From the NCBI GenBank assembly GCA_015350385.1, contig WNKI01000001.1, positions 476,496 through 540,495 on the forward strand: DNA of 64,000 nucleotides. The letters are read 5' to 3'. This stretch comes from Aculops lycopersici. Lineage: Eukaryota; Arthropoda; Arachnida; Trombidiformes; Eriophyidae. Below, piece by piece: positions 31,501 to 41,900 of this stretch; position 1 is the first letter of the stretch; every line of letters begins with the position of its first letter. Under the pieces are notes generated by a model. That model saw only the letters and a list, made by a program, of their open reading frames with translations, ran no database searches and was not told the origin of the DNA. The position numbers were made by a program, and so were the translations under genes.

Positions 31501-32090
31501 ATCCTGATTGCCAGGCCAAGATTCATGAGGAAATTGAACAGGTGATTGGAAGAGAGCGGGCGCCCCAATTGGAGGACCTTAGCCAGATGCCCTACACCGA
31601 GGCCACCATCTACGAGGTGCTAAGGAGATCAAATGTAATTGCGCTTGGTAATGCGCACGCAACTCTGGCCGACGCAACTATTGCCGGCTACCGGATACCA
31701 AAGGGCACGCAAGTGTTGCCAAATCTCTATGGTATCCACATGAACCCACAGCTTTGGAATGAACCCCAACGATTTAATCCAAGTCGTTTCATAGTCAACG
31801 ATAAAGCCCAAAAACCCGATTACTTCATTCCCTTTTCGGTGGGCCGTAGGATGTGTCTAGGCGACGTGTTGGCCAAAATGGAGGTGTTCCTCTTTCTCGT
31901 TGGCCTGTTGCAAAAGTACGAGCTCACGGTGGCCCATGAAGACCGCAACAATCCGCCACAAGTCAAGGGCACCATCGGTGTTTCCAACACGCCGGCCTCG
32001 TTTCGTGTGGCCCTCAAGCACCGGAAGTCGCCGACACACTCAAGCGTGCAAATCGATAACGAAAACCGCGATCCAACCACAGGAAACTAA
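28571..32090 (+). CDS. CYP18A1: CYP18A1-like cytochrome P450 (ecdysteroid 26-hydroxylase), greatly enlarged, two exons
   Basis: ER-membrane monooxygenase. CYP18A1 inactivates ecdysteroids by 26-hydroxylation, timing moults. Exon 28571-29881 (437 codons, ends CAG before GTAAGT) joins exon 30408-32090 in phase 0 (AKIQ-NQVKEF), giving about 997 aa. The acceptor choice is inferred from frame. CYP18 landmarks are LPPGPRGLPFLGYLPF (about 317), GYGIVNSDGALWKEQRAFLH, NRAETSAFFQGVADEHRKYL, the I-helix AGLETV, ExxR as EVLRR, the FIPFSVGRRMCLGD heme loop (Cys about 919) and a GTIGVSNTP end. Odd features are an N-terminal extension of about 300 residues (signal-like start, second hydrophobic segment at about 158-177) and a Gln-rich insert of about 180 residues in the G-H loop (about 560-745). 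Typical CYP18A1 is about 540 aa. Confidence 0.85.
29882..30407 (+). other. intron of CYP18A1
   Basis: The donor GTAAGTTC follows CCAG. The acceptor AACAG at 30407 is chosen because it keeps the frame and restores the conserved EFV-type helix text. A CT-rich run lies at about 30240-30280, and a CACCTGTTG motif at 30225-30233. The acceptor tract next to the AG is not strongly pyrimidine-rich, so a nearby alternative AG remains possible. Confidence 0.65.
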
Positions 32091-32195
32091 CACTGCCAAA
32101 TAGCATAGATACTTTTAACTAATTGATACGCTAATAATTGATAATCTAATAATCTAGTTAGAACTGAGAAAACGATTGAAGGGAGAGAGAGAAAA

Positions 32196-32201
32196 AATAA
32201 A
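32196..32201 (+). terminator. polyadenylation signal AATAAA for CYP18A1
   Basis: AATAAA about 105 bases after the stop, followed at 32209-32237 by a 13-bp perfect stem-loop. Confidence 0.55.
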
Positions 32202-32208
32202 CTGATGA

Positions 32209-32237
32209 CGTGATTTGCGCAACGTGCGCAAATCACG
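32209..32237. repeat. 13-bp perfect hairpin after the CYP18A1 polyA signal
   Basis: CGTGATTTGCGCA at 32209-32221 pairs with TGCGCAAATCACG at 32225-32237 across a 3-nt loop (ACG). The position is just beyond AATAAA. Confidence 0.8.
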
Positions 32238-33164
32238 AGTAGTAGACAAACAGGTTAATAAAATATAATGTAATCTAATAGATCTTCAAAGTATGCCGTA
32301 GTCGTCGTCATGATATATGAACTCGATCGCAACTCTTAGCCTTCAATTTAATATGCCTTTCGTTTGCAACCAGATAGACCGAAACAAAAAAGACAAACAC
32401 AATGGATGCTCGCGATGACTCAGCTACATGCGAACGAGCTTTAGCCTTTGTGTCCACCTGTTGCTCGGCTAATCTAGAGCCGAGGAAGATGAGGATGAGA
32501 AGAGGGGTGATGAAGATTATGATTATGGTTGAGATTATGATGATGATGATGAGCAGCGGCAGCAGCAGTAGCACCAGTAGAGAGGTTCACCAACTGAACT
32601 TAAAAATTAAGACTTATATTTGAACTCTCTACTTTTCTCCTTCTCCTTCTTGAGTGAGGAAACTCAAATTGACTAACCGAGTGTGGCATCAACAATTTGG
32701 CAAGCTAGCTAGATAACTAGCGAGTTGGCGCGCGACTAGCTAGAACCAGAGAACCGAACTACAAGAGTGTGAGTTCGAAACAAGTGACTATGTTCACCCC
32801 TGGAGTTAGAATTACAGTTAGCTAACCAACTCTCACAATCGTTTCTCTTCTTCTTCTTCTTCTTCTTGTTTCTCCTCTTCCACTCGGTGGTTTGTGTTAC
32901 GTTCTTTTGCCAAAGTGTTGTAATGTTCAGTCAGAGTTCATCCACCGGCTCACTGGCGAGTCAACGCCATTCAGCTGGCCCAGTCAGTCGGTTGCTCATA
33001 AGCTAGCTAGCTATCTAGCTAGCTAGCTTGCTTGCTCGCTCGCTCGCTAATTCGCGGAATGAATGAATGAAGAAGCGAATGCTCGTCTGGCCGAGACCAA
33101 ATTACGAGCTCGCCAACTCGAGCTAGACAGCTCGTAAATGAGTAGCTCGCTCGCCCGCCGCTTG

Positions 33165-33200
33165 TAAGCTCATCGGCTAGCCGGCTAGTCGATGAGCTTA
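33165..33200. repeat. 36-bp near-perfect palindrome
   Basis: TAAGCTCATCGGCTAGCC and GGCTAGTCGATGAGCTTA abut directly, with one mismatch per arm and no spacer. It lies in AGCT/CTAG-rich intergenic DNA. Confidence 0.8.
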
Positions 33201-34186
33201 TGTGCATGAGTGTGAGATTGCAAGGCGATAAATAGAAACTGAATAGAACAAGATATAAATTGTGTCTATTTCTTGAGGTGAGCACTTGTTGCTACTCCCG
33301 TTTAGTGTTGCTCAACGTCTACTCACACAGAACTAGTGACGGTGGTGGTGGCGGCGGCGACAGCGGCGGCTACCCCGGCAACGGCTCATCCTCATCCTTC
33401 TGGTGGTCGACCTTCTGAGTGCGCGCTGGCCAATTGCTAGTTTGTTTGGCTAGCTAGCTTGCCGCCATTCTCAGCTGACTTGGTTGGGTTCAGGCCATGA
33501 GTCTATTTTTGCCTCTAGCGCTCTCCTCTTTGGTTACTAGCTGCGGTTATTTTAGTACGCTCCAGGTTACTGACAATGCAAATTGCGCTATTAGCTATGT
33601 GCTTGTGTATTCTAATCATCATGATGACGACACACTTGGGTGGCGCCTGTAATAGTTGTACAGGTTGCAATCTGAAGGTGATAAGGGGTTGCATTTCTCG
33701 GAAAAAATATTCTAGCTAGGCGAGTGGCTCCGACAAGCGTCGCCAGTGCGCACCAATTCCAACAGGTGTCCTGGTCGCCGCTAGGTGGCTCACGTGAATC
33801 TCCTCTTGCCTGTCCCCTCAGTTGTCGCCTTTTTAGTTGTCGTCTAGCTGCCGTTGTCGGCGTCTAGCTGTCGCTGTTGTCATCTACTCGTCCAGTCAGC
33901 ATATTCATTTGTTAAGCTCTCGCGTCTTGCTGCCAAACGGGCACTGGTCAGTATGGTGCTAGCGGCGGTGGCGGCAGCAAACTATGGCAACTGTCTCGGA
34001 TGGCAGGTGAATTTTACCTGCTAGTTAGATGTGCTGTGAGCATGTACATCCTCACCACCGCTACTCGCATACACACGCCACTTGTTGGCTTCTACGTTTA
34101 GCAACAGGAGTAGTTAGTTTAGCAGCCACTGCTAACACATACAGGACTCAGTCAATGGTCATAGTTGAAGCAATTGAGTTAGTGAG

Positions 34187-34211
34187 GGAGAGAGAGAGAG
34201 AGAAAGAGAGA
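34187..34211. repeat. GA-rich microsatellite
   Basis: A short GAGAGA run, visible directly. A complementary CT run lies nearby at about 34338-34362. Confidence 0.75.
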
Positions 34212-35311
34212 AAAGAAGCCAATGAACTGGGATCTAGGAAGAAGTGTACTTTTCAGTAAGGGGTCATCGCCGTTGAAAAATTTTCTCCTAATACCAAAAC
34301 ATGAACACTGCCAATATCAGTCAGTTCAATGGGCTTGTTCTCTCTCTCTCTCTCTCTCGCTCTCTATGTCGCCCATCTGATTGTTGGCTTGCTGCCTACC
34401 AAACTTCCACTGCTGCTGTTGCTGTCGCTGATATTCATGCAAGCATATGAGATGGACGACGACCAAGACGAGCTCACCTGAAATTTTCGCTTGCGTAGTG
34501 GCAAATCTGATTCAGTTTGCCGCGACGTTGCCACTACTGCTGTCGCCGGCAGTGCAACTAAATCCTCCATAGTTAACTCTGGCAGAGGTAGCCACCGCTG
34601 TACTCGTACCTCGCCGCTAGCCAACACTTGTTGGTGACGCGATCATTACGAATGACGGATATTAGGAGATAGAAGTTCCTTTTGCCCCCGACTGAGGAAT
34701 CCACTTGCACTTGTTGTTCGAATTGGTGATGAACTCTGACTGGGTATGTGACCTTTTCACTCTCATTCCATCTCATGCGAGTTCAGTTAGTTTGCTCAAC
34801 TGACTGGCTGAAATTGTATGTGTTGCCAGTTTACTTGTGCCCTACGCTGCTTATCATTACAATACGAGCATTGCGCTGCCTCTCCTCTTGCGTCGTGCCC
34901 ACTACTATCGCCTCTTCCTAATCTCAGTCTTCTCCTCTTCTGATTGCGCTACTTCGTCCAAGTTGCCGTCTCTTCTCCTTCTTCATCTTGTCGGCTGCTT
35001 ACCTGCAAATAGCACCAGTTGCTGCGACTGCATCATTTACCAAACCGTTGAACAGCACTTGTCATCAAGTCGAGGGGACTCTAGCCATCTGTTGTTCTCC
35101 AAACTCTAGAGCCTTGGGAGAATGAAATAATCAATTAAGTTGATATTATCCAATTCAATTGCTCTCGTGGTCAATCTGTTGTATAACATCCTGCGTCAAC
35201 TCGTATGTTGATGCCCAAAATCAATGAGTATATCTGATGCGAGCGTCTGAGATACACGTGGCCGATTAGAGTTAATTGGACTTGGCTAGCTGGTTGGTCT
35301 CCTCTTTCCCA

Positions 35312-37579
35312 TCACTCGCCAAGCCGACATTCGACTTTCGTCTTTGACTCATCATCTAACCTACTATTGTCGTTGCTATCGCCACCACCACCACTTGTTT
35401 GATGGTCGAAAGCTCGCGATGACTGCATGGTCATGGATGTTTGCGCTGTAATTCTAGCAAATGGCCTCATGAGTTGGTTAGTGTCTGTGGAATCAATCTC
35501 TTCATAGAGTTGTTGTCCCGAGTTGTTCCAGCAACCAACTCCTCTTACGTTTCCATTATTCAAATCCGAGCTTGACGTCATAGTTGAGTCTGCTGATCGA
35601 CTTCCAGCCGACTCCACCTCGCGCAAGGGTCCGGCGATAGCAAACTTTGCCGCCCCCTCATTGAAAGGCTGGCCAGCCGGCGAACCTCCATACTGTTGAG
35701 GGCTACCTACACTAACTGGAGAGGAACAGGTACTTCCACCTGCAACATCCACATTGCAACTGTCAGATTCCACTAACGGCAACATGGACGATTTTTTGGC
35801 ATCTTCATTAGAATTTCTCCTGGCTCGTTTGTGCCTCGGGAACGCAGCGCAAACGTCATCGATTAAGTGTCCACCACTGTCGTTGGCGTGGTGTACTCGC
35901 TTTTGGGTCGTCATTTCCGGCTGTTGATGTTGCTGCTGCTGGTGTCCGAAGTCAACTGTGGAGCTCCCATTGAAGTTTGTACCGTTATTCGATGACGACA
36001 TCGACGATGACGTAATCCTCGGCGTAGAGAAGTTAATGGGCTTGTTTATATTGCCAGCGTTGCCGCCAAGATCGTTGCTGCAATGGACCATAACATTGCC
36101 GTTACCACCTGTAGCCGTAGCTGGACTTGTGAGAGGTGGCAGCTGCAGCGGATTAATCAAATGCTGACTAGCTACGTCACCTAGTATCCGGTTGATAAGC
36201 ATGTTGTACTTTCGCCTTCTATTTTGAACACTGACCGATTGCACCTCGTCCACTTGGAAATCTCGACCGCGTCGACCACTCGATGGCTTGCCACCGGACG
36301 AGCGTGAGCCGACTTCATAGCTTGTCGAGTTGAAATTCACACCAGACGGGTTCCCTGTGACGCTCGTGGCGCCACCCTGTGCCCAGTGTTCCTGTTTGTT
36401 GCTTTGATTCGTTTGAGTATCTCCAATCAAAGAGGCAGTTTTAGCTAGGACAGCCGTGATTGAGGAGGATAGATTTTGGGGTAAAGTTGAGCCAGAATGC
36501 TGGTGCAAGCAAACCATTAGCCGGCATAACTCGTTCATGGCGTTCATCTGTAATAGTATATAATTCTTCGCCAATAAAAGAGTGGCTATCTTACTCAACT
36601 TTCTCACCGATGGCGAATGAGCATATGGAATAACGTGTCGAAGCTCATCGAGTGCATCATTCAAATCATGCATCCTCCTTCTCTCGCGAGCATTGATATT
36701 CAATCTAACAGTCTTTGGAATCTTCGTCTTGCGACCTCGCCGTCGACCGGAATCGCTATCATCATCATCATCGTCGTTATCGTCGTCTTCATCGGAGTCG
36801 TTGTTGTTATTACTGTCAGCCGCATTGTTGTCGCCATTTTGTCCGTCCTCCTTTCCATTGAGGCTCTTGCTGTCCTCTAGCCTGTGTAATGGTTCGCACA
36901 AGTTGGGTGGTTCAACTTGAGTGTCATTGCAGCTGATTATTGCTTGTTGTTGTAGTTGATGATGATGACTTGAGTTTGTCGCCTGTTTGCTCGCCCTTGA
37001 ACCTCGTTGACGACAAGAAGTGCCGGTTTGGTTATTGATGTTAGTTGGATGCACCTGAAAGTTTGGAATTGGTCTGATATCTGGAGAATGGCCACTGGAG
37101 ATGGGAAAATTCGCGCTTAGTTGGCCAATATTCGGACCAACTAATTTTTCAATCAGGTGCGAGTGCTCTGGCGGTGTGTTTTGGTGAAAGAATGGTGGAG
37201 GTTTTGGAAGTTGATTGAGCGATTCCAAGAAACTATTTGAGTGTAAGTGTGAGCCGATATTGTTGGGTGGTATCCAATTAGCTTGTGTCGTTCGCAGTAG
37301 AGGATTAATCAGTTGCGACATGAAGTGCTGATTTCTGGGGGTTAGCTGGAGATTTGGAATTGCCGGCTGTGAGTGCAGTTCATTAACTTGGTTGATGAAA
37401 GTGGGTTGCTGATGTTGATGTCTGATCTGCTGCTCTGGTTTCATGTGATCCGCTAAACCAGGTGCGCCGCTCAGTTTGCTAAGGTTCGATACTTGCGCCT
37501 TCAGAGGTAGCTGGTTGTTTTGAGGTTGTAAGTTGTTGGCCGCAACCAGAGCGCTGATCGAGAAGTTTGAGTAGTTCAT
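35312..37579 (-). CDS. Oli: bHLH transcription factor of the Olig/bHLHe22 (Oli) family
   Basis: E-box-binding nuclear factor; family members (Olig, bHLHe22/Beta3, fly Oli) act mainly in neural specification. The 755-aa single-exon product starts at ATG (MNYSNFSISALVAAN). The bHLH spans about residues 290-348, with family-defining text: RLNINARERRRMHDLNDALD, then PYAHSPSVRKLSKIATLLLA and KNYILLQ. The E-box-contacting E and R of the basic region (ARERRR) are present. An acidic run (about 255-275, DEDDDNDDDDDD) and an RRRGRKTK basic patch precede it. The remainder is Gln/Asn/Ser/Gly-rich and not recognisable. It is two to three times the usual family length and, unusually, intronless. Oli versus bHLHe22 orthology is inferred from the bHLH only. 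Confidence 0.92.
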   Translation of the reverse strand: MNYSNFSISALVAANNLQPQNNQLPLKAQVSNLSKLSGAPGLADHMKPEQQIRHQHQQPTFINQVNELHSQPAIPNLQLTPRNQHFMSQLINPLLRTTQANWIPPNNIGSHLHSNSFLESLNQLPKPPPFFHQNTPPEHSHLIEKLVGPNIGQLSANFPISSGHSPDIRPIPNFQVHPTNINNQTGTSCRQRGSRASKQATNSSHHHQLQQQAIISCNDTQVEPPNLCEPLHRLEDSKSLNGKEDGQNGDNNAADSNNNNDSDEDDDNDDDDDDSDSGRRRGRKTKIPKTVRLNINARERRRMHDLNDALDELRHVIPYAHSPSVRKLSKIATLLLAKNYILLQMNAMNELCRLMVCLHQHSGSTLPQNLSSSITAVLAKTASLIGDTQTNQSNKQEHWAQGGATSVTGNPSGVNFNSTSYEVGSRSSGGKPSSGRRGRDFQVDEVQSVSVQNRRRKYNMLINRILGDVASQHLINPLQLPPLTSPATATGGNGNVMVHCSNDLGGNAGNINKPINFSTPRITSSSMSSSNNGTNFNGSSTVDFGHQQQQHQQPEMTTQKRVHHANDSGGHLIDDVCAAFPRHKRARRNSNEDAKKSSMLPLVESDSCNVDVAGGSTCSSPVSVGSPQQYGGSPAGQPFNEGAAKFAIAGPLREVESAGSRSADSTMTSSSDLNNGNVRGVGCWNNSGQQLYEEIDSTDTNQLMRPFARITAQTSMTMQSSRAFDHQTSGGGGDSNDNSRLDDESKTKVECRLGE

Positions 37580-38912
37580 AGTGATCAGGTTATAGGTAGT
37601 TGTCGCAGTTCATTGCTGTTGGTAATAATTAGAAATCCCCGGATGCTCCTCGCCCAGTGCCTCATTCACACTGATTAAGGTGGATCGAAACCTGTGATGA
37701 AAGCGGAGCTGGTTTATCTTTCTGGTTGTCTTTAGCGGCATCTGAATTGGGCGCATATGTGCGCACATAGTGTTGCTCGGCACATATTGCACCAGGAACC
37801 AATGGAGCCATGAGCATGCTCTACTGCGCATCCGAATTCTAACCGGCTAGCGTATAGCGCGCCAAAGTAAATCACGCGTTACCATTGTACTTCAGGAGTC
37901 CTGCAGATTTATGCTCCTATGGGTGATAGTCTTGGTGCTGCTGCTGGTGCCATGACACATCGAACGCACGGCAGGCGCACAAGGGATAAGATGCAACATG
38001 GTATTGTCGATTCGGGTCATGGCGCCGCCGGCTTGCACTGGATCGTGGAGCGCCAAAGTTGGGCCTATAATATGGTCCCTTAGTTGACTATCCATTCAAC
38101 ATGTTCGATGTCTAGCCGGTTGACGCGCCTGCGTGTAGCCATACTCTTTTACATTCCATGTCTGGGAGCCTTGGTTGTCTTTGGACTCTTCTATTGTCCG
38201 CCATCGGAGACGTCGGCAAACATTTGAGCTTGCTCATTTCTAGACGGTGAGGGGCGATAAGTAGATGATTGCAGTGGCGCGTGCAGAAAAGTAGCGAGAT
38301 TTGAACCGAGAATTGCATACCCTATCTATCTTCGTGTCTGGAATGAACCTTAACACTACCTAGCGGGTTAGTGCGCGGGTTGCGATTTGATTTGGAATCA
38401 AATCGCGCTCTCGGAAGTGCGGCAATCGGATTGATTTCGGAGGAAGGCCACGCGTTCGCAAAGCTGATTAGCTTAGATTTGGCGAAGCAAAAGAGCAGTC
38501 CGGCAAAATCGATTTGTCGCCTTATATGTACCCACTTGCCATGTAGCCACAATGCGACCAATATGATGTAATCTGTTCTTCATGTCATAATCCGCGCCCA
38601 TCGTTATCGGAATAAGACTATTGGTTTACAATAGACTGCCATTCTGTTGTTGCCGCTTCTAGTTGCGACAAATTGTTGTCGCTGTTCATGTTACGTTTGG
38701 TATTGCTGCCGCAAATCCTTGTTCACACCAACTGGACTTCTCGCCTCTTCATTTAGTTCTATGAAGTGCACCAACGCAACCATGACAAATTGAGAGACAA
38801 GCCTATCGGTTCAATAGTCGACTGGTCGAGGATCATTTTGGCAACTTGCGAACCGCAACTGCTAATGCTCCTGCTACTGCCGCTAGTGGTGTACCGTTGC
38901 AATTTATACTGC

Positions 38913-38956
38913 TTTGATATCGAGCAGCCAGAATGAACTGGCTGCTCGATATCAAA
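38913..38956. repeat. perfect 19-bp hairpin
   Basis: Arms at 38913-38931 (TTTGATATCGAGCAGCCAG) and 38938-38956 pair perfectly around a 6-nt loop (AATGAA). No gene overlaps. Confidence 0.9.
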
Positions 38957-41900
38957 AAGTGTTCAGTGTCCCTGGCGCGTGTCAGAGTAATGTTAGGCAT
39001 TTCCCGAGAGCCGAGGCCCAAACAATCAGATGTAAAGCGCTACTTGCGATGAAATAGGGAACTAAAATGAGCCAGATAACTGGCAACTTCTTGCGGGGGT
39101 GTTGGTGGTAGTGGATATTATTGAGGCACCATTCTCAAGACGTAGTTTAGATAATATCAAAGTGACTGGGAAAAATCGACGCTAGACTTATGAATAATTA
39201 TGATGTTCCAACTGGCTCTGGATTGAAATGTCCATGTTTGGTTGCTCCATTGCTAATAACCAATGACACATGATGATTCCGTGTTATTCTCCACCCCGCT
39301 TGCTCCCACTAGAATACTCTCCTTTCTCTGATGTATCCCGATGAATTGCGCACCTAAACGTGCAACGATTACCATGCAATCGACACGCGTTCAGAGAAAA
39401 CCTTGCGCACACTTCGAGAGTTTAGTGAACCAGATCAATTGAGTTAATAATCTTGACAATAATGGCAATAATAAAGTTTGAAAGGTAATATTGAGGGACA
39501 ATATTAATAGAGTTGCCGGTAAGCCATCAAGATGTTGGTGGAGCGAATATTATTTTTTCGCAGCCAAGAATTCGCCGCTGCACGTGCGCCGCGAGGTCCG
39601 GCCTCATGAAGGAGACACTTTCAAAGAGCGCTCTGTTTTTTTTCTATCACTTTCTCCTCTATTGCAATGGGTGTGTGAAAAATGCCCCTCAATACAACAC
39701 ATATCGATTGAAGCAGAATAATGTGAGATGCAAAAAAAGCTCGCAAGGATCATCATGTCGATAAATCTCACATGGCTAGCGAACTTTTGGCTGAAAAAAG
39801 ACTTTTCTCATGTCCTTGAGATTTCCCTAGCGTCTGTATTGTATGAACATGGCCATTTGCAATGACTGCATATTTCATCTCATGACATAATCTCGTCTAG
39901 CCATGGTTCTGGGAGTTTTTTCGGCATATATCTTTATCACCCAAAGTCAAGTTTTCAAGCAATATTTTCACGCCTAATTTTTCTCCAACTTTAAAACAGG
40001 AAACCACTACCACAGTAAGGGCTATCTTTCATATGGACAAGCATCGCGTTTATACGTGCAAACCTCATCCTGTAGATGACAGGGATATTAGCAAGCGAAA
40101 TATACTGGAACACTTGCAGCCTAACTTGCATGCTAGAATCTTATCCGCAATTGAACTACGAGAAAGGTGAACATCCTCCTCGTGTATATTGGATCACTAC
40201 ACCATTCTGTTCATCTTACCAAGAGGTAAATCTCCCCTTTATTCGAGCATTGCTCTTGTTGATTTCTTATCTGGTCCAAAGCAAATCCCTTGTCTTCAAT
40301 GGCTAGTTCACCAGGATACGCAACCACAAAAGAATTGGGACAACTAACCCTGCAACGTTTATGGAATGCTTAGCGGAGCGGAAACAAAGTGGATTTACCG
40401 AAATGGCAGAGCAAAACCTACTAGCGCGTGCACTTAAATAACATGGCTGCGGCTTGTCATGTGAAGTTGTTACTCGAGTATCTAGTTGTCAGTGTTGTTG
40501 CTGTTACTGTTGCCACAACTACTGCTACTAACACCACTACAACCGTGGTAAAATAGAAACAGAAACGGAGACGCCACCACACAAAGAAGCGGAAAGATTA
40601 GTCAAGTGTAAGTGTTTGCTCGACAAAAGAGTAATGATATGTGAAACCTCAAGTAGTTGTTGCGCGAGTCGAAATGTCATTTCAATTCAATCTCCAACTT
40701 GCTTGCGGTTAACGTCTGAAACGACGGTAGTGGTGGCGGCCAGGCTACCAAAAGAACAATTGCTCGTGACTCTGGTTGGCCTCATTGAAAATTCAATTTG
40801 AGTCAGTTCAATCCTCGGACACCATTCCGTGTCCATGTAATAAGGAGGCGAAATCTTCGGATGGACAAGTGCAAATACAGTCATGAGCACTTCTGGAATG
40901 ATTACAACAAGATCTGCCGCTTAAGATTGGCCTTCACTATGTTCTCATATCTGGATTTTAGCGAGCCACTTTGTACTCCGTGGCCATATATCTAGTTGCC
41001 TCATGTCAAGCGCTTGACTGAATAGAGTTTCTCGCCACAAACGGTTCGCGCGATCGAAGGACTGAAACAAAATAAGCCATCGCCTTTGAAGCCAACATAT
41101 TAGATAGTCAAAAGACTCGAGAACGTTGGCTTATTGAACATGGCGAAATCAATTCCGTTGGTTGTGCCGAGGGAAACCCAACTCAAGCCACGAAGTCTCG
41201 TTGTTTCTCTTCAGATTGAACACTTGGCCTTAGGCTAGTGAACCTCATGCGTGAGCTATTGTGTTGCTAACACTTACACCATAAAGCTTGCCGAATTTGC
41301 TCTATATCATTTCAATGGACCCAGCAGACGTAAAGACATCCACGCATGGTTCCTATAAGACTTCCCATTATTACTAAGCTAATACGGCACAGAGTCAGCG
41401 TTAGAAATCCTATATGCGCAACCTGCTTGAACGAGAAGCACATGGGTTTGCTACGTTCTGCAAACTTCAGTTCTGTCACTTTCAGGGTCTAACGTGGAGT
41501 CGGCTGTATCTTTACCCAACTTGAAAACCACGAGATAAAAAAGCCTGTTTTTGAAGAGGAAAAACTAACAAAAGTCAACAATGCTCCAAGTTTGCTTGTA
41601 CCCCAAAAGCTAGAATCGGACCAATACTTGTTAATGGGCTTGTTTCCGGCTCAGATAACTTGGATGCCGAGTTGCGGTGAGAAAATTTTAGACTATGAAA
41701 AAAGAACTATCGCGATGAAATCTCACCACCGAAGTGTTGATTTTTCAACAAACAACTTGAAAGGCGTATCAAATCATTAGCGACGCAATGTATTATGCCG
41801 TAACACCGACGTCACACCGGAAGAGATATCAGTAGGCACACAGTAGAGGACAAAAACACTCGAACAAAAGTGAGTAAAAAACAAACATTTTTTTATTCAA

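Larger units (their letters stand above)
32091..35311. other. intergenic region between CYP18A1 and the bHLH gene
   Basis: 3.2 kb with no supported gene; the CYP18A1 3' UTR is at the left and the bHLH 3' end at the right. It is rich in CTAG-type simple sequence (33000-33060), GA/CT microsatellites (34187-34211, 34338-34362), a 36-bp palindrome (33165-33200) and six CACYTGTTG/CAACARGTG motifs. Frames such as 34364-34627 have no family signature. Confidence 0.5.
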
